Shown: positions 18,803 to 29,006 of the stretch, one piece after another
Numbering within the stretch: the first letter of the stretch is position 1
How the letters are laid out: each line of letters begins with the position of its first letter
Assembly: GCF_010723735.1 (NCBI RefSeq)
Contig: NZ_BLLB01000002.1
Span: forward strand, 2,356,001 to 2,420,000
Length of the DNA stretch: 64,000 nt
DNA from: Mycolicibacterium hippocampi
GTDB lineage: Bacteria > Actinomycetota > Actinomycetes > Mycobacteriales > Mycobacteriaceae
Reading direction: 5' to 3'
Notes under the pieces: generated by a model
What the model was told of the DNA's origin: nothing
The model's input: only the letters and a program-made list of their open reading frames with translations
Database searches by the model: none
Position numbers and translations under genes: made by a program

Positions 18803-20020
18803 ATGGATACTCAGTACCCGGAGAACACTCGTCGGAGGCGCCCGTACCGCATGACTGCCGTGGCGGCATGGGTCGTGCTGACCCTGGTCGGCGTCTTGGT
18901 GTTCGTGCAGTTTCGCGGCGGATTCACGCCCACCCAATCGCTGACATTGTTTTCCGACCGCGCGGGACTTCTTGTCGGCACCGGTTCGCGAGTTACGTTG
19001 AACGGCATCGAAATCGGCAAAGTGAAGTCGATCGACGAGGTCGAGCGTAACGGGCGACCCGCCGCCAAGTTCACGCTCGACGTTTCGCCGCGATACCTCG
19101 CAATGATCCCCGTCAACGTTGACGCCGCGATCAAGGCGACAACTTTGTTCGGAGGCAAGTACGTCGCGCTGGCCTCGCCGTCGAGCCCCGGCGCACCGAT
19201 CGGAGCCAACGGCGTCATCGATGTTCAATCGGTTTCGACCGAAATCAACACGGTCTTTCAGACTTTGACGTCAGTTGCGCGATCGGTCGATCCGGTCAAG
19301 CTGAACCTGACTTTGAGTGGTGTGGCCGAAGCACTGTCCGGATTGGGGCAGAAGTTCGGCGAGTCGCTCGTCGACGCGAACCAGGTGCTGGACAACCTCA
19401 ACCCCCAGATGGACCAAGTCCAGCACAACTTTAAGCAATTCGCCGCCCTCACCGATGCCGTGGGCGATGTGTCACCCGAGCTGTGGAACGCGCTGAAAAA
19501 TTTGTCGACAACAGCCCGCACACTGAATGAGCAACAGAGCGACCTCGATGCAACGCTGCTCGCGGCCGTCGGATTCTCGAACACCGGAGCTGACGTGCTG
19601 GACGCGAGCAGCCCGCATCTCACCCAAACTCTCGCCCAGTTGACGCCGGTGTCGGCCCTGCTCGACACGTATTCCCCCGGTTTGCACTGCGCGATACGCA
19701 ACGCTGCCGAGGTTGCGCCGACTGTGGCGGCGGCCCAGGGAACAGGCAACGGCTATTCAGTACGGGTTCACACGCAACTCGTCGGCGGGACGAATCCGTA
19801 CGTCTATCCCGACAACCTGCCGAGGGTCAACGCCCGCGGCGGACCCGGCGGAGCGCCCGGATGCTGGCAGCAGATCACGCGGGAACTCTGGCCTGCACCA
19901 GCACTCATCACCGATACCGGCGCAAGCGTCGCACCGTACAACCACTTCGAGATTGGCTCGCCCTGGGCTAACGAGTACATCTGGGGCCGCCAGGTCGGCC
20001 AGAACACGGTCAACCCATGA
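18803..20020 (+). CDS. mceA: Mce family protein MceA
   Basis: The 405-residue protein has a single N-terminal membrane helix (about 15-35) and an MCE domain (about 40-120, with LVGTGSRVTLNGIEIGKVKSIDE), then a long helical region with repeated QTLTSVARSV/NLNPQMDQV-type heptads. MCE domains form hexameric rings that shuttle lipids across the periplasm. GTG 18800 or ATG 18803 may be the start. It ends in a four-base overlap with mceB. Confidence 0.92.
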   Translation: MDTQYPENTRRRRPYRMTAVAAWVVLTLVGVLVFVQFRGGFTPTQSLTLFSDRAGLLVGTGSRVTLNGIEIGKVKSIDEVERNGRPAAKFTLDVSPRYLAMIPVNVDAAIKATTLFGGKYVALASPSSPGAPIGANGVIDVQSVSTEINTVFQTLTSVARSVDPVKLNLTLSGVAEALSGLGQKFGESLVDANQVLDNLNPQMDQVQHNFKQFAALTDAVGDVSPELWNALKNLSTTARTLNEQQSDLDATLLAAVGFSNTGADVLDASSPHLTQTLAQLTPVSALLDTYSPGLHCAIRNAAEVAPTVAAAQGTGNGYSVRVHTQLVGGTNPYVYPDNLPRVNARGGPGGAPGCWQQITRELWPAPALITDTGASVAPYNHFEIGSPWANEYIWGRQVGQNTVNP

Positions 20021-21060
20021 GGCTCACTGCGACTGCCATCAAGCTGGCTGCGCTATCTCTGGTGTTGGTGTTCTTCGCCGCCGTCACCGTCGTGATCTTC
20101 GGTCAGATCCGATTCGACAAGACGGTCGGTTATTCCGCCGTGTTCGCCGACGCCAGCGGTCTGAGAGAGGGACAATTCGTCCGCGCCTCTGGCGTCGAAG
20201 TGGGGAAGGTGCGAGAGCTGCACCTGATCGACGGAGGCAAGCGAGTGAAGGTCGACTTCGATGTTGACCAGACCCTGCCGCTCTACTACTCGACGAACGC
20301 ACAGATCCGATACGCCAATCTCATCGGCGACCGGTACCTGGAACTGAAGAGGGGTGACCGTCACGGCAGCGGCGATGGCGTGCTGGCTCCCGGCGGTGAG
20401 ATCCCGCTTGAACGCACGGCCCCCGCGCTAGATCTCGATGCGTTGATCGGAGGCTTCAAACCGGTCTTCCGCGCGCTCGAACCCGAAAAGGTCAACACCA
20501 TCGCCTCGGCAATCATCACCGTCTTCCAGGGGCAGGGCGGAACCATCAACGACATCCTCGACCAGACAGGTCGGCTGACCTCGGCACTGGCCGATCGCGA
20601 CGAGGCCATCGGAGCGGTCGTCAAGAATCTCGGCATGGTGCTCGACACGATCATCGCGAAGGCCGGCGATGTAGACGCCACCGTCACCAATCTCGAGAAC
20701 CTCATTGCCGGCTTGGCCGAACAAGCAGATCCGCTGGCTGACAGCGTGGCCAATCTCAGCAACGCCACGGGAGCGGTGGCAGATCTACTGGCCGACAACC
20801 GGCCGCTGCTGAAGGACACTGTCGCGTCCGCGCAGAACATTCTGCAGCCGCTCGTCGTCCAACAAGACCAGGTGAATGACCTGCTGCAGAAACTCCCCAC
20901 CGCGCTAACACTTCTCGGCCGCAGCGCCGGCACCTACGGCGACTTCATCAACCTCTATCTCTGCGATGTCACGCTCACGCTCAACGGTCTTCAACCAGGC
21001 GGTCCCGTCCGGACCGTCCGACTTACGCAGCAGCCGACCGGGAGGTGCACGCCTCAATGA
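20017..21060 (+). CDS. mceB: Mce family protein MceB
   Basis: The 347-residue protein has an N-terminal membrane helix (about 5-28), the MCE domain (about 35-115; SGLREGQFVRASGVEVGKVRE) and a helical tail ending in a conserved-looking segment (YGDFINLYLCDVTLTL). The size is normal for MceB, the shortest of the six. It overlaps mceA and mceC by four bases each, so the set should be stoichiometrically expressed. Confidence 0.92.
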   Translation: MRLTATAIKLAALSLVLVFFAAVTVVIFGQIRFDKTVGYSAVFADASGLREGQFVRASGVEVGKVRELHLIDGGKRVKVDFDVDQTLPLYYSTNAQIRYANLIGDRYLELKRGDRHGSGDGVLAPGGEIPLERTAPALDLDALIGGFKPVFRALEPEKVNTIASAIITVFQGQGGTINDILDQTGRLTSALADRDEAIGAVVKNLGMVLDTIIAKAGDVDATVTNLENLIAGLAEQADPLADSVANLSNATGAVADLLADNRPLLKDTVASAQNILQPLVVQQDQVNDLLQKLPTALTLLGRSAGTYGDFINLYLCDVTLTLNGLQPGGPVRTVRLTQQPTGRCTPQ

Positions 21061-22631
21061 GAGTGCTTGAACCAGCCAACCGGATCCGCACCGGCATCAT
21101 GGCCGTCGCCCTCGTCCTGCTCGTTACGGCGGTAGGGCAGAGCTTCACCAGCAATCCGATAGTTTTCGCTGAGCCGCGCTACTACGGCGAATTCGCCGAT
21201 GCCGGCGGTCTGCGGACTGGGGACAGGGTCCGGATCTCCGGCATGGATGTCGGCACGGTGCAGGAGGTGAAGATCGGCACGGGCCATGTCCGAGTCCGAT
21301 TCACGCTTGGCGGCAACACGATCGGCGAAAAGAGCCGATTGATGATTCGCACCGACACCATCCTGGGGAGAAAGGTGCTGGCGGTCGACACCCGTGGAGA
21401 GCAGCCCCTGCGCCCCGGAGCGACGGTGCCCGTAGAACTGACGACGACGCCCTATCAAATTTACGACGCGTTCCAGGACGCCACTAAGGACGCCCAAGGA
21501 TGGGACACGGACACCATCCGGCAGTCACTGCAGGTGCTTTCCGACACGCTGGACCAGACGTCACCACACCTCAGCGAAACACTAGCCGGCGTACGGAGAT
21601 TCGCGGATACCCTCGGTAAGCGTGACGAGCAGGTCCAGCATCTGCTCGGCGAGACGAGCAAGGTCGCCGGAGTGCTTGGCATCCACGGCGACCAAATCAA
21701 TCGACTTCTGGTCAACGCCCAGACGTTGATCTCGGCGATCAACCAACGCGGCAAAGCCATCGAAGCCCTGCTGAGCAATGTCAATGCAGTCGCCAGTCAA
21801 GTGCACGGGCTGATCGACGACAACCCCAACCTCAACGCGGTCCTGAAGCAGGTGGGCACCATCAGCGGGATCCTCGTGAACCGCAAGGACGATCTGGTCA
21901 AGACCGTGACTCAGCTCGGCCAATTCGTCGCTTCGCTGTCAGAGATCGTCTCGTCGGGACCGTATGTCAAGGCGGCAATCTTCAATCTGCTGCCGTATCA
22001 GATGCTGCAACCGTGGGTCGATGCGGCGTTCAAGAAGCGAGGTATCGACCCGCAGAAGTTCTGGCGCGACGCAGGCCTACCAGCATTCCAATTCCCCGAT
22101 CCCAACGGGCAACGCCATGCCAACGGTGCGCCGCCGCCAGCCCCCGTCCCACTGGAGGGCACTCCGGATCATCCGGGACCGGCTGTGGCACCCGGCACAC
22201 CGTGTTCCTACACTCCGCCCGAGGATGGGCTGCCGACTCCGGCGAATCCTCTTCCGTGCTATCAACTTTCGGTGGGGCCGTTCGGTGACAACCGCTATGG
22301 CCCCAACTACGAGGGACAGCGTCCCGACGTGGTCGGTCTGCCCCCGAATCCGGCCAACCCGGCACCTGCACCCGGGGTTCCGAGTTCCGCGTTCCCCAGT
22401 CAGATGCCGCCGACGCTGCCCGGCGCCCCAGCCGCGCCAGCCGCGCCAGTCGCGCCAGGTCCCCCAGGGGCCAGAACAGTGCCGGTCGAGCCACTCCCCG
22501 GTGACCCCTACATCGCACCGGGCTCGCTACAGGGTGACGGCACATCGCCGCTGCCGCCGGCACTCGTCGGACCGCCACCGCCCCCCGGGCCGGGCCCGCA
22601 GTTACCCGTCGGAACCGGAGGAAACGGCTAG
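21057..22631 (+). CDS. mceC: Mce family protein MceC
   Basis: The 524-residue protein has the N-terminal helix, the MCE domain (GGLRTGDRVRISGMDVGTVQEVK), helical repeats and a Pro/Ala-rich tail of about 150 residues. Such tails are typical of MceC and MceD and probably stay unfolded in the cell envelope. I chose ATG 21057, which overlaps the mceB stop, over GTG 21045. Confidence 0.92.
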   Translation: MRVLEPANRIRTGIMAVALVLLVTAVGQSFTSNPIVFAEPRYYGEFADAGGLRTGDRVRISGMDVGTVQEVKIGTGHVRVRFTLGGNTIGEKSRLMIRTDTILGRKVLAVDTRGEQPLRPGATVPVELTTTPYQIYDAFQDATKDAQGWDTDTIRQSLQVLSDTLDQTSPHLSETLAGVRRFADTLGKRDEQVQHLLGETSKVAGVLGIHGDQINRLLVNAQTLISAINQRGKAIEALLSNVNAVASQVHGLIDDNPNLNAVLKQVGTISGILVNRKDDLVKTVTQLGQFVASLSEIVSSGPYVKAAIFNLLPYQMLQPWVDAAFKKRGIDPQKFWRDAGLPAFQFPDPNGQRHANGAPPPAPVPLEGTPDHPGPAVAPGTPCSYTPPEDGLPTPANPLPCYQLSVGPFGDNRYGPNYEGQRPDVVGLPPNPANPAPAPGVPSSAFPSQMPPTLPGAPAAPAAPVAPGPPGARTVPVEPLPGDPYIAPGSLQGDGTSPLPPALVGPPPPPGPGPQLPVGTGGNG

Positions 22632-24214
22632 TGAACACCGATCTCAAATCCCTTGAGAGGCCGCGCAAAACGCTGGTCATCTCGATCGTCGCCGTTCTGC
22701 TTGCCATCGTCGCTGGCTACGGTGGCTGGCGGCTGTTCACCAAACTGACAACCAACACCGTGGTGGCGTATTTCACGCAGACGAATTCGCTGTACGCCGG
22801 TGACGAGGTCACGATCATGGGCATCCCCGTCGGGGTCATCGACAGCGTCGAGCCCGCCGGCGACAAGATGAAGGTGACCTTTCATTACCCGACGAAGTAC
22901 AAAGTGCCCGTCAACGCTTCCGCGGTCATTCTCAACCCATCGCTGGTGGCATCGCGCAACATCCAGCTCGAACCGGCATACACCGGCGGTGAAACTCTCG
23001 GCGACAACACTGTCATTCCAATCGAGCGCACGCAGGTGCCCGCGGAATGGGATGACCTGCGCAACAGCGTGAGCGACGCGGTGACCGCCCTGGGCCCGAC
23101 GCCCGAGCAACCCAAAGGTCCGATCGGTGACACGATCGAATCCCTCGCCGACGGGCTGGCCGGTAAGGGACAGGAGATCAACAAGTCGCTCAACGCCGTG
23201 TCCACCGCACTGTCGGCGATCAACGACAGTCGTGGCGAAACGTTCGCGATCCTGCGTGGTCTCGCGGCCTTTCTCAACCAACTGCAGATTAGCGAACAGC
23301 AGTTGGAATCGTTGAACACCAATCTCGCCCAGATCACCTCGAGCCTGTCGCCCACTGATCACGACGTTGCCGATGCCGTCGAGAGTCTGAACGGTCTTTT
23401 GCCCGTGCTGCAAAAGTTTCTCGACGAGAACGGCGAAATCGCCACTCAGGACGTCAACAATCTGTCAGAAGCGACCACACCCCTGGTGCAGGCCGACACG
23501 GCCAGCTACTTGGAAACTTTCCTGCACGTGTTCCCGACGTTCGCGGCCAACGCCAACAACGCCTATCATCCCAGCCACGGCTCGTTGACGATCATTCCGG
23601 CGGTCACCAACTTCGCCAATCCCATTCAGCTCATCTGCGGCTCGATACAAGCCGGGAGCCGACTCGGCTACCAGGATTCTGCGGAGCTCTGTGCGCAATA
23701 TCTGACACCAGTGCTCGACGCAATCAAATTCAACCACTTGCCGTTCGGCCTGATGCCGTTCAGCACCGCAGAGTCCCTGCCGAAGCACGTTGCCTACTCC
23801 GAACCTCGGCTCCAACCCCCAAGCGGATACAAGGACACCACGGTGCCCGGCATCTTCTCACCGGACACGCTGTTCTCCCACGGCAATTTCGAGCCCGGAT
23901 GGGTGACGGCACCCGGGATGCAGGGAACTCAGGTCCGTCCGTCGACAGGTAATCTGCTGACACCTGCGTCGCTTTCGCAGCTGATGGGCGGCCCCGATCC
24001 TCTACCGGCGCCAGCGGGGCAGAACATGGCTGGCCCACCGAACGCGTACGACGAGAGCAGCCCGCTCCCGCCCCCGTGGTACCCGCAGCCGGCTCCGCCG
24101 CCGCCTCCCGGACCCGACGTGGTCCCCGGCCCAGTCGCGCCCGTGCCGGCCCCTGCCGCCCCGGGACAGCCCGCCGCCGGACCATTGCCAGCCGAAGTCG
24201 GAGCAGGTCGATGA
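22631..24214 (+). CDS. mceD: Mce family protein MceD
   Basis: The 527-residue protein has an N-terminal helix (about 15-37), the MCE domain (NSLYAGDEVTIMGIPVGVIDSVE), a helical region and a Pro-rich tail of about 80 residues. The GTG start overlaps the mceC TAG by one base. MceD with MceC is one of the two long-tailed subunits of the complex. Confidence 0.92.
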   Translation: MNTDLKSLERPRKTLVISIVAVLLAIVAGYGGWRLFTKLTTNTVVAYFTQTNSLYAGDEVTIMGIPVGVIDSVEPAGDKMKVTFHYPTKYKVPVNASAVILNPSLVASRNIQLEPAYTGGETLGDNTVIPIERTQVPAEWDDLRNSVSDAVTALGPTPEQPKGPIGDTIESLADGLAGKGQEINKSLNAVSTALSAINDSRGETFAILRGLAAFLNQLQISEQQLESLNTNLAQITSSLSPTDHDVADAVESLNGLLPVLQKFLDENGEIATQDVNNLSEATTPLVQADTASYLETFLHVFPTFAANANNAYHPSHGSLTIIPAVTNFANPIQLICGSIQAGSRLGYQDSAELCAQYLTPVLDAIKFNHLPFGLMPFSTAESLPKHVAYSEPRLQPPSGYKDTTVPGIFSPDTLFSHGNFEPGWVTAPGMQGTQVRPSTGNLLTPASLSQLMGGPDPLPAPAGQNMAGPPNAYDESSPLPPPWYPQPAPPPPPGPDVVPGPVAPVPAPAAPGQPAAGPLPAEVGAGR

Positions 24215-25407
24215 ACGCTATCCAACGATTCACATGCGCGGTGCGACGCCGTGCGGGAAAGTGCCGGACCCGCAGGGGCATCCGAAAGTCAGTCGTGTTA
24301 CTGGGTTTAGCCGTTGTGCTGAGTGCGTGCTCGCAATGGCGTGGAATCGCCAACGTCGCGATACCGGGCGGACCGGGCGGAGGCCCCGGCTCGTACACCG
24401 TGTACGTGCAGATGCCGGACACGCTGGGACTCACCCCCAACAGCAAAGTGCTGGTTTCCGACGTCTTTGTCGGCAAAGTCCGGTCCATCGCATTGAAGAA
24501 CTGGGTGGCGACGCTGACCCTCGAGGTAGATGGCGGAGTCCGGCTGCCGAAAGACGCCACTGCAACCATCGGCCAGACCAGCTTGCTCGGCACGCAGCAC
24601 GTCGAACTAGCCGCGCCACAGACGATTTCATCGACAGAGATTCTACGCAACGGCGACACGATCCCGCTGAAGCACTCATCGGCGTATCCGACGACCGAGC
24701 AGACGCTGGCAAGCATCGCGCTCCTCCTACGTGGCGGCGGGGTGGCCAATCTCGAAGTGATCCAGAACGAGGCATACGCCATCGTCAACGGGCGTGCCGG
24801 TCAGATCCGCTCACTGCTGGACAAGCTCGACACGTTTACGGCCAAGCTGAACGAACAGATCGCCGACATCACCCATGTCATCGATTCGGCCGACCGGGTG
24901 CTGTCGATCGCAGCCGAGCGCAACGAGACACTGGCCGACGCCTTGGCCACGGTGCCGCCTCTCGTTGACTACCTCAACAGGTCCCAAGGCCGCGTCATCG
25001 ACGCCGTCACCGCCCTGGGTAGGTTTAGCGACGTCACGCAAAACACCGTCGAGCCGCTGGAAGTGGACCTCAACCGCAACCTGGTGTCGCTGCAGCGGCC
25101 GCTGGCACAGCTCGTCCGTTCGGCGCCGCACCTCGTGCCCGCGCTCAAGTTGGCGCTCACCGCGCCGTTCAACATCGATGCCGTGCCCAAAGCTTTCCGG
25201 GGTGACTTCATCAACACATCCCTCAACGTCGATCTCACCCTCAGTGCCATCGACAACGGCTTCCTCACCGGCACTGGCGTTTCCGGCTCGTTGCGTGCTC
25301 TCGAGCAAGCCTGGGGGCGCGACCCGGCGACGATGATTCCCGACGTCAGATTCACCCCGAACCCCAACAACGCGCCCGGGGGGCCTCTCGTGGAACGAGG
25401 ACCCTGA
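24211..25407 (+). CDS. mceE: Mce family lipoprotein MceE
   Basis: The 398-residue protein has a basic N-terminus and a lipobox (VVLSAC, Cys40), making it the lipid-anchored member (LprK type) of the set. The MCE domain follows (TPNSKVLVSDVFVGKVRSIAL), then helices. ATG 24211 overlaps the mceD stop and is preferred over the upstream in-frame GTG at 24076. The lipoprotein position in the fifth place is constant in mycobacterial mce operons. Confidence 0.92.
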   Translation: MNAIQRFTCAVRRRAGKCRTRRGIRKSVVLLGLAVVLSACSQWRGIANVAIPGGPGGGPGSYTVYVQMPDTLGLTPNSKVLVSDVFVGKVRSIALKNWVATLTLEVDGGVRLPKDATATIGQTSLLGTQHVELAAPQTISSTEILRNGDTIPLKHSSAYPTTEQTLASIALLLRGGGVANLEVIQNEAYAIVNGRAGQIRSLLDKLDTFTAKLNEQIADITHVIDSADRVLSIAAERNETLADALATVPPLVDYLNRSQGRVIDAVTALGRFSDVTQNTVEPLEVDLNRNLVSLQRPLAQLVRSAPHLVPALKLALTAPFNIDAVPKAFRGDFINTSLNVDLTLSAIDNGFLTGTGVSGSLRALEQAWGRDPATMIPDVRFTPNPNNAPGGPLVERGP

Positions 25408-26960
25408 TGAGGATCACCCGGCTGGTTCGCATTCAGCTCATCCTGTTCACGATCCTGACGCTGGCCACCCTTGCGATCCTCGGCGGCTACTACCTGCGCC
25501 TACCCGCGGTGGCCGGTCTGGGTCAGTACACGCTCAAGGCGGATCTGCCGACGTCAGGAGGCTTATACCGCACGGCGAACGTGACGTACCGCGGCGCGAC
25601 CATCGGCAAGGTCACCGCCGTCGAACCCACGGCAACCGGGGTTCAGGCGACGATGCGGATCGACGACGAGTACAAAATTCCTCTGGAGGCTAGCGCCAAC
25701 GTGCACTCGGTATCCGCAGTGGGCGAGCAATACCTCGACCTGGTCGCAGAAAGCGATTCGGGACAGTACTTTTCACCAGGGGAGACCATCACCAAGAGCA
25801 CCGTCCCAGAGGAAATCGTTACAGCCCTCGAGGCGGTCGACCGCAATCTGTCCGCGCTACCGAAGGACAAGATCGGCTCGCTGCTCGATGAAACATCGCA
25901 GGCCGTGGGGGGACTGGGACCCGCTCTTCACGACCTCGTCAACGCGACACAGTCGCTGACCGGGGAGTTCGCCGCCAACACCGCTGATATCAACGACCTG
26001 ATCACCAAATCGGTCCCGTTGCTCGACAGCCAGGCCGCGACCGGCGACGAGATCCGACAGTGGATCCGGAATCTAAACACGGTACTCACTCAGACCGCGG
26101 ATAAAGATCCGCAACTCAGGAACGTCCTGTCAACCGCCGCACCGACCCTGGACACCGCGAACCAGCTGGCCGGTGGGCTCCGAGATTCGCTTCCTCAAAC
26201 CCTTGCCAATCTCGAGATTGTGACCGGGCTACTCCTGCGATATCGCCAGGGTGTCGAACAGGTTCTCGTGCTGCTGCCGCAGGCGAGCGCGGTCGCACAG
26301 ACGACCACGCTGCCGTTTCCGGGTGAGGCCAACATCGACCTTGGACTGGCGATCAATCAGCCGCCGCCGTGTCTGACCGGGTTCCTGCCAGCCGCGCAAT
26401 GGCGGTCACCCGCCGACACGAGCCTTGCGCCGTTGCCGTCGGGAACGTACTGCAAGATCCCACAAGACGCGACGGCGAACGCTGTTCGCGGCGCCCGGAA
26501 CTTGCCCTGCGTAGACGTACCAGGCAGGACCGCGGCGACGCCGCAGGAGTGCCGGAGCGGCGAACCCTACGAGCCGATGGGTACGAACCCGTGGTACGGC
26601 AATCCGAACCAGATCGTGGCATGCCCGGCGCCGGCGGCACGCTGTGACCAACCTGTCAAACCGGGGATGGTCATCCCGGCGCCCACAGTCAACACCGGTC
26701 TCATCCCTCTGCCGGCCGACCAGCTGCCCGGCACGCCGCCCGCGGTCAGTGATCCGCTCACTCCACCCATAACCGGCACGGTCAAATGCGATGGGCAGCA
26801 GCCGAATCCGTGCGTGTACACCCCGGCTGGATTGTCACCATCTGCCAATCCCGTGGGCCAGAGCGGAGAAGCAACGGGTCCGGACGGCGTCAGGTACACG
26901 GTGACCAATGCGAACGGAGGAGAGGACGGATGGAAGCACATGCTGGCTCCAGCGAGCTGA
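25407..26960 (+). CDS. mceF: Mce family protein MceF
   Basis: The 517-residue last core Mce protein has an N-terminal helix, the MCE domain (GGLYRTANVTYRGATIGKVTAVE), helical region and a Pro-rich C-terminal third with paired cysteines (LPCVDV, CPAPAARCDQP). It starts on the last base of the mceE stop. Its end overlaps the next gene by 31 bases. Confidence 0.92.
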   Translation: MRITRLVRIQLILFTILTLATLAILGGYYLRLPAVAGLGQYTLKADLPTSGGLYRTANVTYRGATIGKVTAVEPTATGVQATMRIDDEYKIPLEASANVHSVSAVGEQYLDLVAESDSGQYFSPGETITKSTVPEEIVTALEAVDRNLSALPKDKIGSLLDETSQAVGGLGPALHDLVNATQSLTGEFAANTADINDLITKSVPLLDSQAATGDEIRQWIRNLNTVLTQTADKDPQLRNVLSTAAPTLDTANQLAGGLRDSLPQTLANLEIVTGLLLRYRQGVEQVLVLLPQASAVAQTTTLPFPGEANIDLGLAINQPPPCLTGFLPAAQWRSPADTSLAPLPSGTYCKIPQDATANAVRGARNLPCVDVPGRTAATPQECRSGEPYEPMGTNPWYGNPNQIVACPAPAARCDQPVKPGMVIPAPTVNTGLIPLPADQLPGTPPAVSDPLTPPITGTVKCDGQQPNPCVYTPAGLSPSANPVGQSGEATGPDGVRYTVTNANGGEDGWKHMLAPAS

Positions 26961-27499
26961 TGAGCTCCGAGCTTGACGAATCAGCCTCGCCGCGACGAAC
27001 GAGACGGCCGAGCAGACGCTCGCTGGTGATCACCGCGGCCGCGTTGACCGTGCTCGCCGGAGCGACCACAGCCGCCGGCCTCCTTGTCGCACGCACACAC
27101 CAGCAGTCCACTTCGGTCAGAAGCGAAGAGACTGCCGCAATCGCAGCGGCCAAAGACTGCATCTCGGCGACGCAGCCGGTCGACACCGCCGCGCTACCGG
27201 CGAGTCAGCAGAAGCTCATCGACTGTTCCACAGGCGATTTCGGCACCCAAGCGCAGTGGTACGGAGCGGTGCTGGATGAGGCCTATCGGGCCGTCAACGT
27301 GCGCGTCCAGGTGCCCGCGATGTACGCCGCGGTGGAGCGGCACAACGATGATGGTTCCATCACCGCCATGGTCGCCTTCCGCGCGGTCATCTCGCAGCCC
27401 GGAATGGCTGATCGGGAGAACGGCTACCGCGTCAGAGTGCGCATGGTCTCCGAGAACGGCACCTTCAAAGTGGCCAATCTCGACCAGGTCGCGCAATGA
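26930..27499 (+). CDS. Mce-associated membrane protein
   Basis: The 189-residue protein has an N-terminal cytoplasmic stretch rich in Arg and Ser, one membrane helix (about 35-57, ITAAALTVLAGATTAAGLL) and an extracytoplasmic domain of the kind found in Mce-associated proteins (Mas/Mam). ATG 26930 follows GGAGGAGAGG. Such proteins stabilise Mce complexes in mycobacteria. It overlaps the next gene by four bases. Confidence 0.82.
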   Translation: MEAHAGSSELMSSELDESASPRRTRRPSRRSLVITAAALTVLAGATTAAGLLVARTHQQSTSVRSEETAAIAAAKDCISATQPVDTAALPASQQKLIDCSTGDFGTQAQWYGAVLDEAYRAVNVRVQVPAMYAAVERHNDDGSITAMVAFRAVISQPGMADRENGYRVRVRMVSENGTFKVANLDQVAQ

Positions 27500-28455
27500 G
27501 CACCGCGGGGAACTTCGACGCGGACATCCAGCCATCAGACGCTGTTCCGGCGGGCTGGTTTTCTCGCCTCGGAGCGGCCACAGTGGATGTGCTACCTGGA
27601 GCGGCCGTGGTGTCCACTGCCGCGCTGGCAGCGCTGGCGCTGCCATCACGCGATTCATGGTGGTGGGTGTGCGCCGGTGTCGGTGTCGCCGCGATCGTCT
27701 GGACCGCCGCCAACAGACTGATCCTCCCGGTTGTCTGGGGCTATAGCGTGGGGCGAGCTGTGTTCGGCGTTCGCATTGCCACTCGGGACAGTACGGACAT
27801 CGGTCCTTGGCGGCTGGTTGCGCGTGAGATTGCTCACCTGCTCGACGTTCTCACGGTGGTGGGCTGGCTATGGCCCGCCTGGAGCCCGCGCCGAGGCACC
27901 TTCGCGGACATGGCTACGCGTACCCAAGCGTGCAGGCCGATGGATCACGCCGATGGACAGCCACGCCGAATAGGTGCCGCGCTGGTGGCGACGGCCGCAT
28001 TGCTGTGCGCGGCGCTGGCCGGCATCAGCTATACCGCCGTCGGCCAGTATGACTCCGCCGTTCGCGACGCACAGCTGCAGGTCTCGGCCGACGGACCCCG
28101 CATGGTGGAACAGCTGCTGAGCTATCAACCCGAAACCGTGGATGATGACTTCGACAGGGCACGCGCGGTAGCCTCTGAGACCTACCGCGATCAACTCATA
28201 GCCCAGCAGCAGGCGATCCAGGCGGCCGCACCGGTTCGCAACCAGTACTGGGTGGTGCGTAGCGCAGTCGTCGCCGCGGAACCCGATGCCGTGACGATGC
28301 TGATGTTCCTTGAGGGCGAGCGGGGGACATTGCCGGACCTGCGCTACCTCACCGCTTCCGTTCGGGCCAGCTTCGTTAACGGTGGCGATGGAGGCTGGCG
28401 CGTCGATCGACTCGACGTTATCACCTCTCCCCAGACCGGCGGCTCGCAATCATGA
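27496..28455 (+). CDS. RDD-domain protein fused to Mce-associated domain
   Basis: The 319-residue protein begins with an RDD-type membrane domain (about 18-150; WFSRLGAATVDVLPGA, then GYSVGRAVFGVRIATRDS), followed by another helix (about 160-180) and a Mce-associated extracytoplasmic domain ending in WRVDRLDVITSP. RDD-Mam fusions or neighbours are a known feature of mycobacterial mce operons. Four-base overlaps on both sides keep it in the operon. Confidence 0.82.
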   Translation: MSTAGNFDADIQPSDAVPAGWFSRLGAATVDVLPGAAVVSTAALAALALPSRDSWWWVCAGVGVAAIVWTAANRLILPVVWGYSVGRAVFGVRIATRDSTDIGPWRLVAREIAHLLDVLTVVGWLWPAWSPRRGTFADMATRTQACRPMDHADGQPRRIGAALVATAALLCAALAGISYTAVGQYDSAVRDAQLQVSADGPRMVEQLLSYQPETVDDDFDRARAVASETYRDQLIAQQQAIQAAAPVRNQYWVVRSAVVAAEPDAVTMLMFLEGERGTLPDLRYLTASVRASFVNGGDGGWRVDRLDVITSPQTGGSQS

Positions 28456-29006
28456 GTCCGCGTCGCAAGCTGGAACCCGATGAGGTGTCGTTCTTCGCAG
28501 GGTGGCGGCCTCGACATCGCTTCCGCTGGGGACTCCCCCTAAGTGCGCTGGCCGGGGTCATCATCGCGCTGATCTCGATTACGTTGTGCGCCGACGTTTT
28601 CACGAGCCATCAAACGCAGCGACTGGACGCCGTCCGCGATATCGAGGCACTTGGCTACGTGCGAGATTTCATGACGGAGTTCACTTCACCGGATCCCTTC
28701 CACGCCAACGACTACGCGAGCCGAATCCTCGCGCAGGCGACTGGCGACTTCGCCGAGTACTACAGACAGAATCAGAACGCGATCCTTATCGGCGTCGCTC
28801 GGTCGGAACCCACCACTGGGACCGTTATGGACGCGGGAGTGTCGAGACGAAACGACGACGGAAGCGTCGACGTTCTCGTCGTCACCAAAATGCTGGCCAA
28901 GTCCACCGACGGTGCGCTGCTGATGGAGCGTGCCAACCGGTGGGTGGTCACCGCGAGAGAGGAGGGTGACCGGTGGATGATCAGCAGCCTGAGTCCGATG
29001 ATCTAA
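28452..29006 (+). CDS. Mce-associated membrane protein
   Basis: The 184-residue protein has one membrane helix (about 30-52, LSALAGVIIALISITLCADVF) and an extracytoplasmic domain with the family ending (RWVVTAREEGDRWMISSLSPM). It is the third accessory protein in the row and overlaps the fourth by 34 bases. The exact partner in the complex cannot be told from sequence. Confidence 0.8.
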   Translation: MSPRRKLEPDEVSFFAGWRPRHRFRWGLPLSALAGVIIALISITLCADVFTSHQTQRLDAVRDIEALGYVRDFMTEFTSPDPFHANDYASRILAQATGDFAEYYRQNQNAILIGVARSEPTTGTVMDAGVSRRNDDGSVDVLVVTKMLAKSTDGALLMERANRWVVTAREEGDRWMISSLSPMI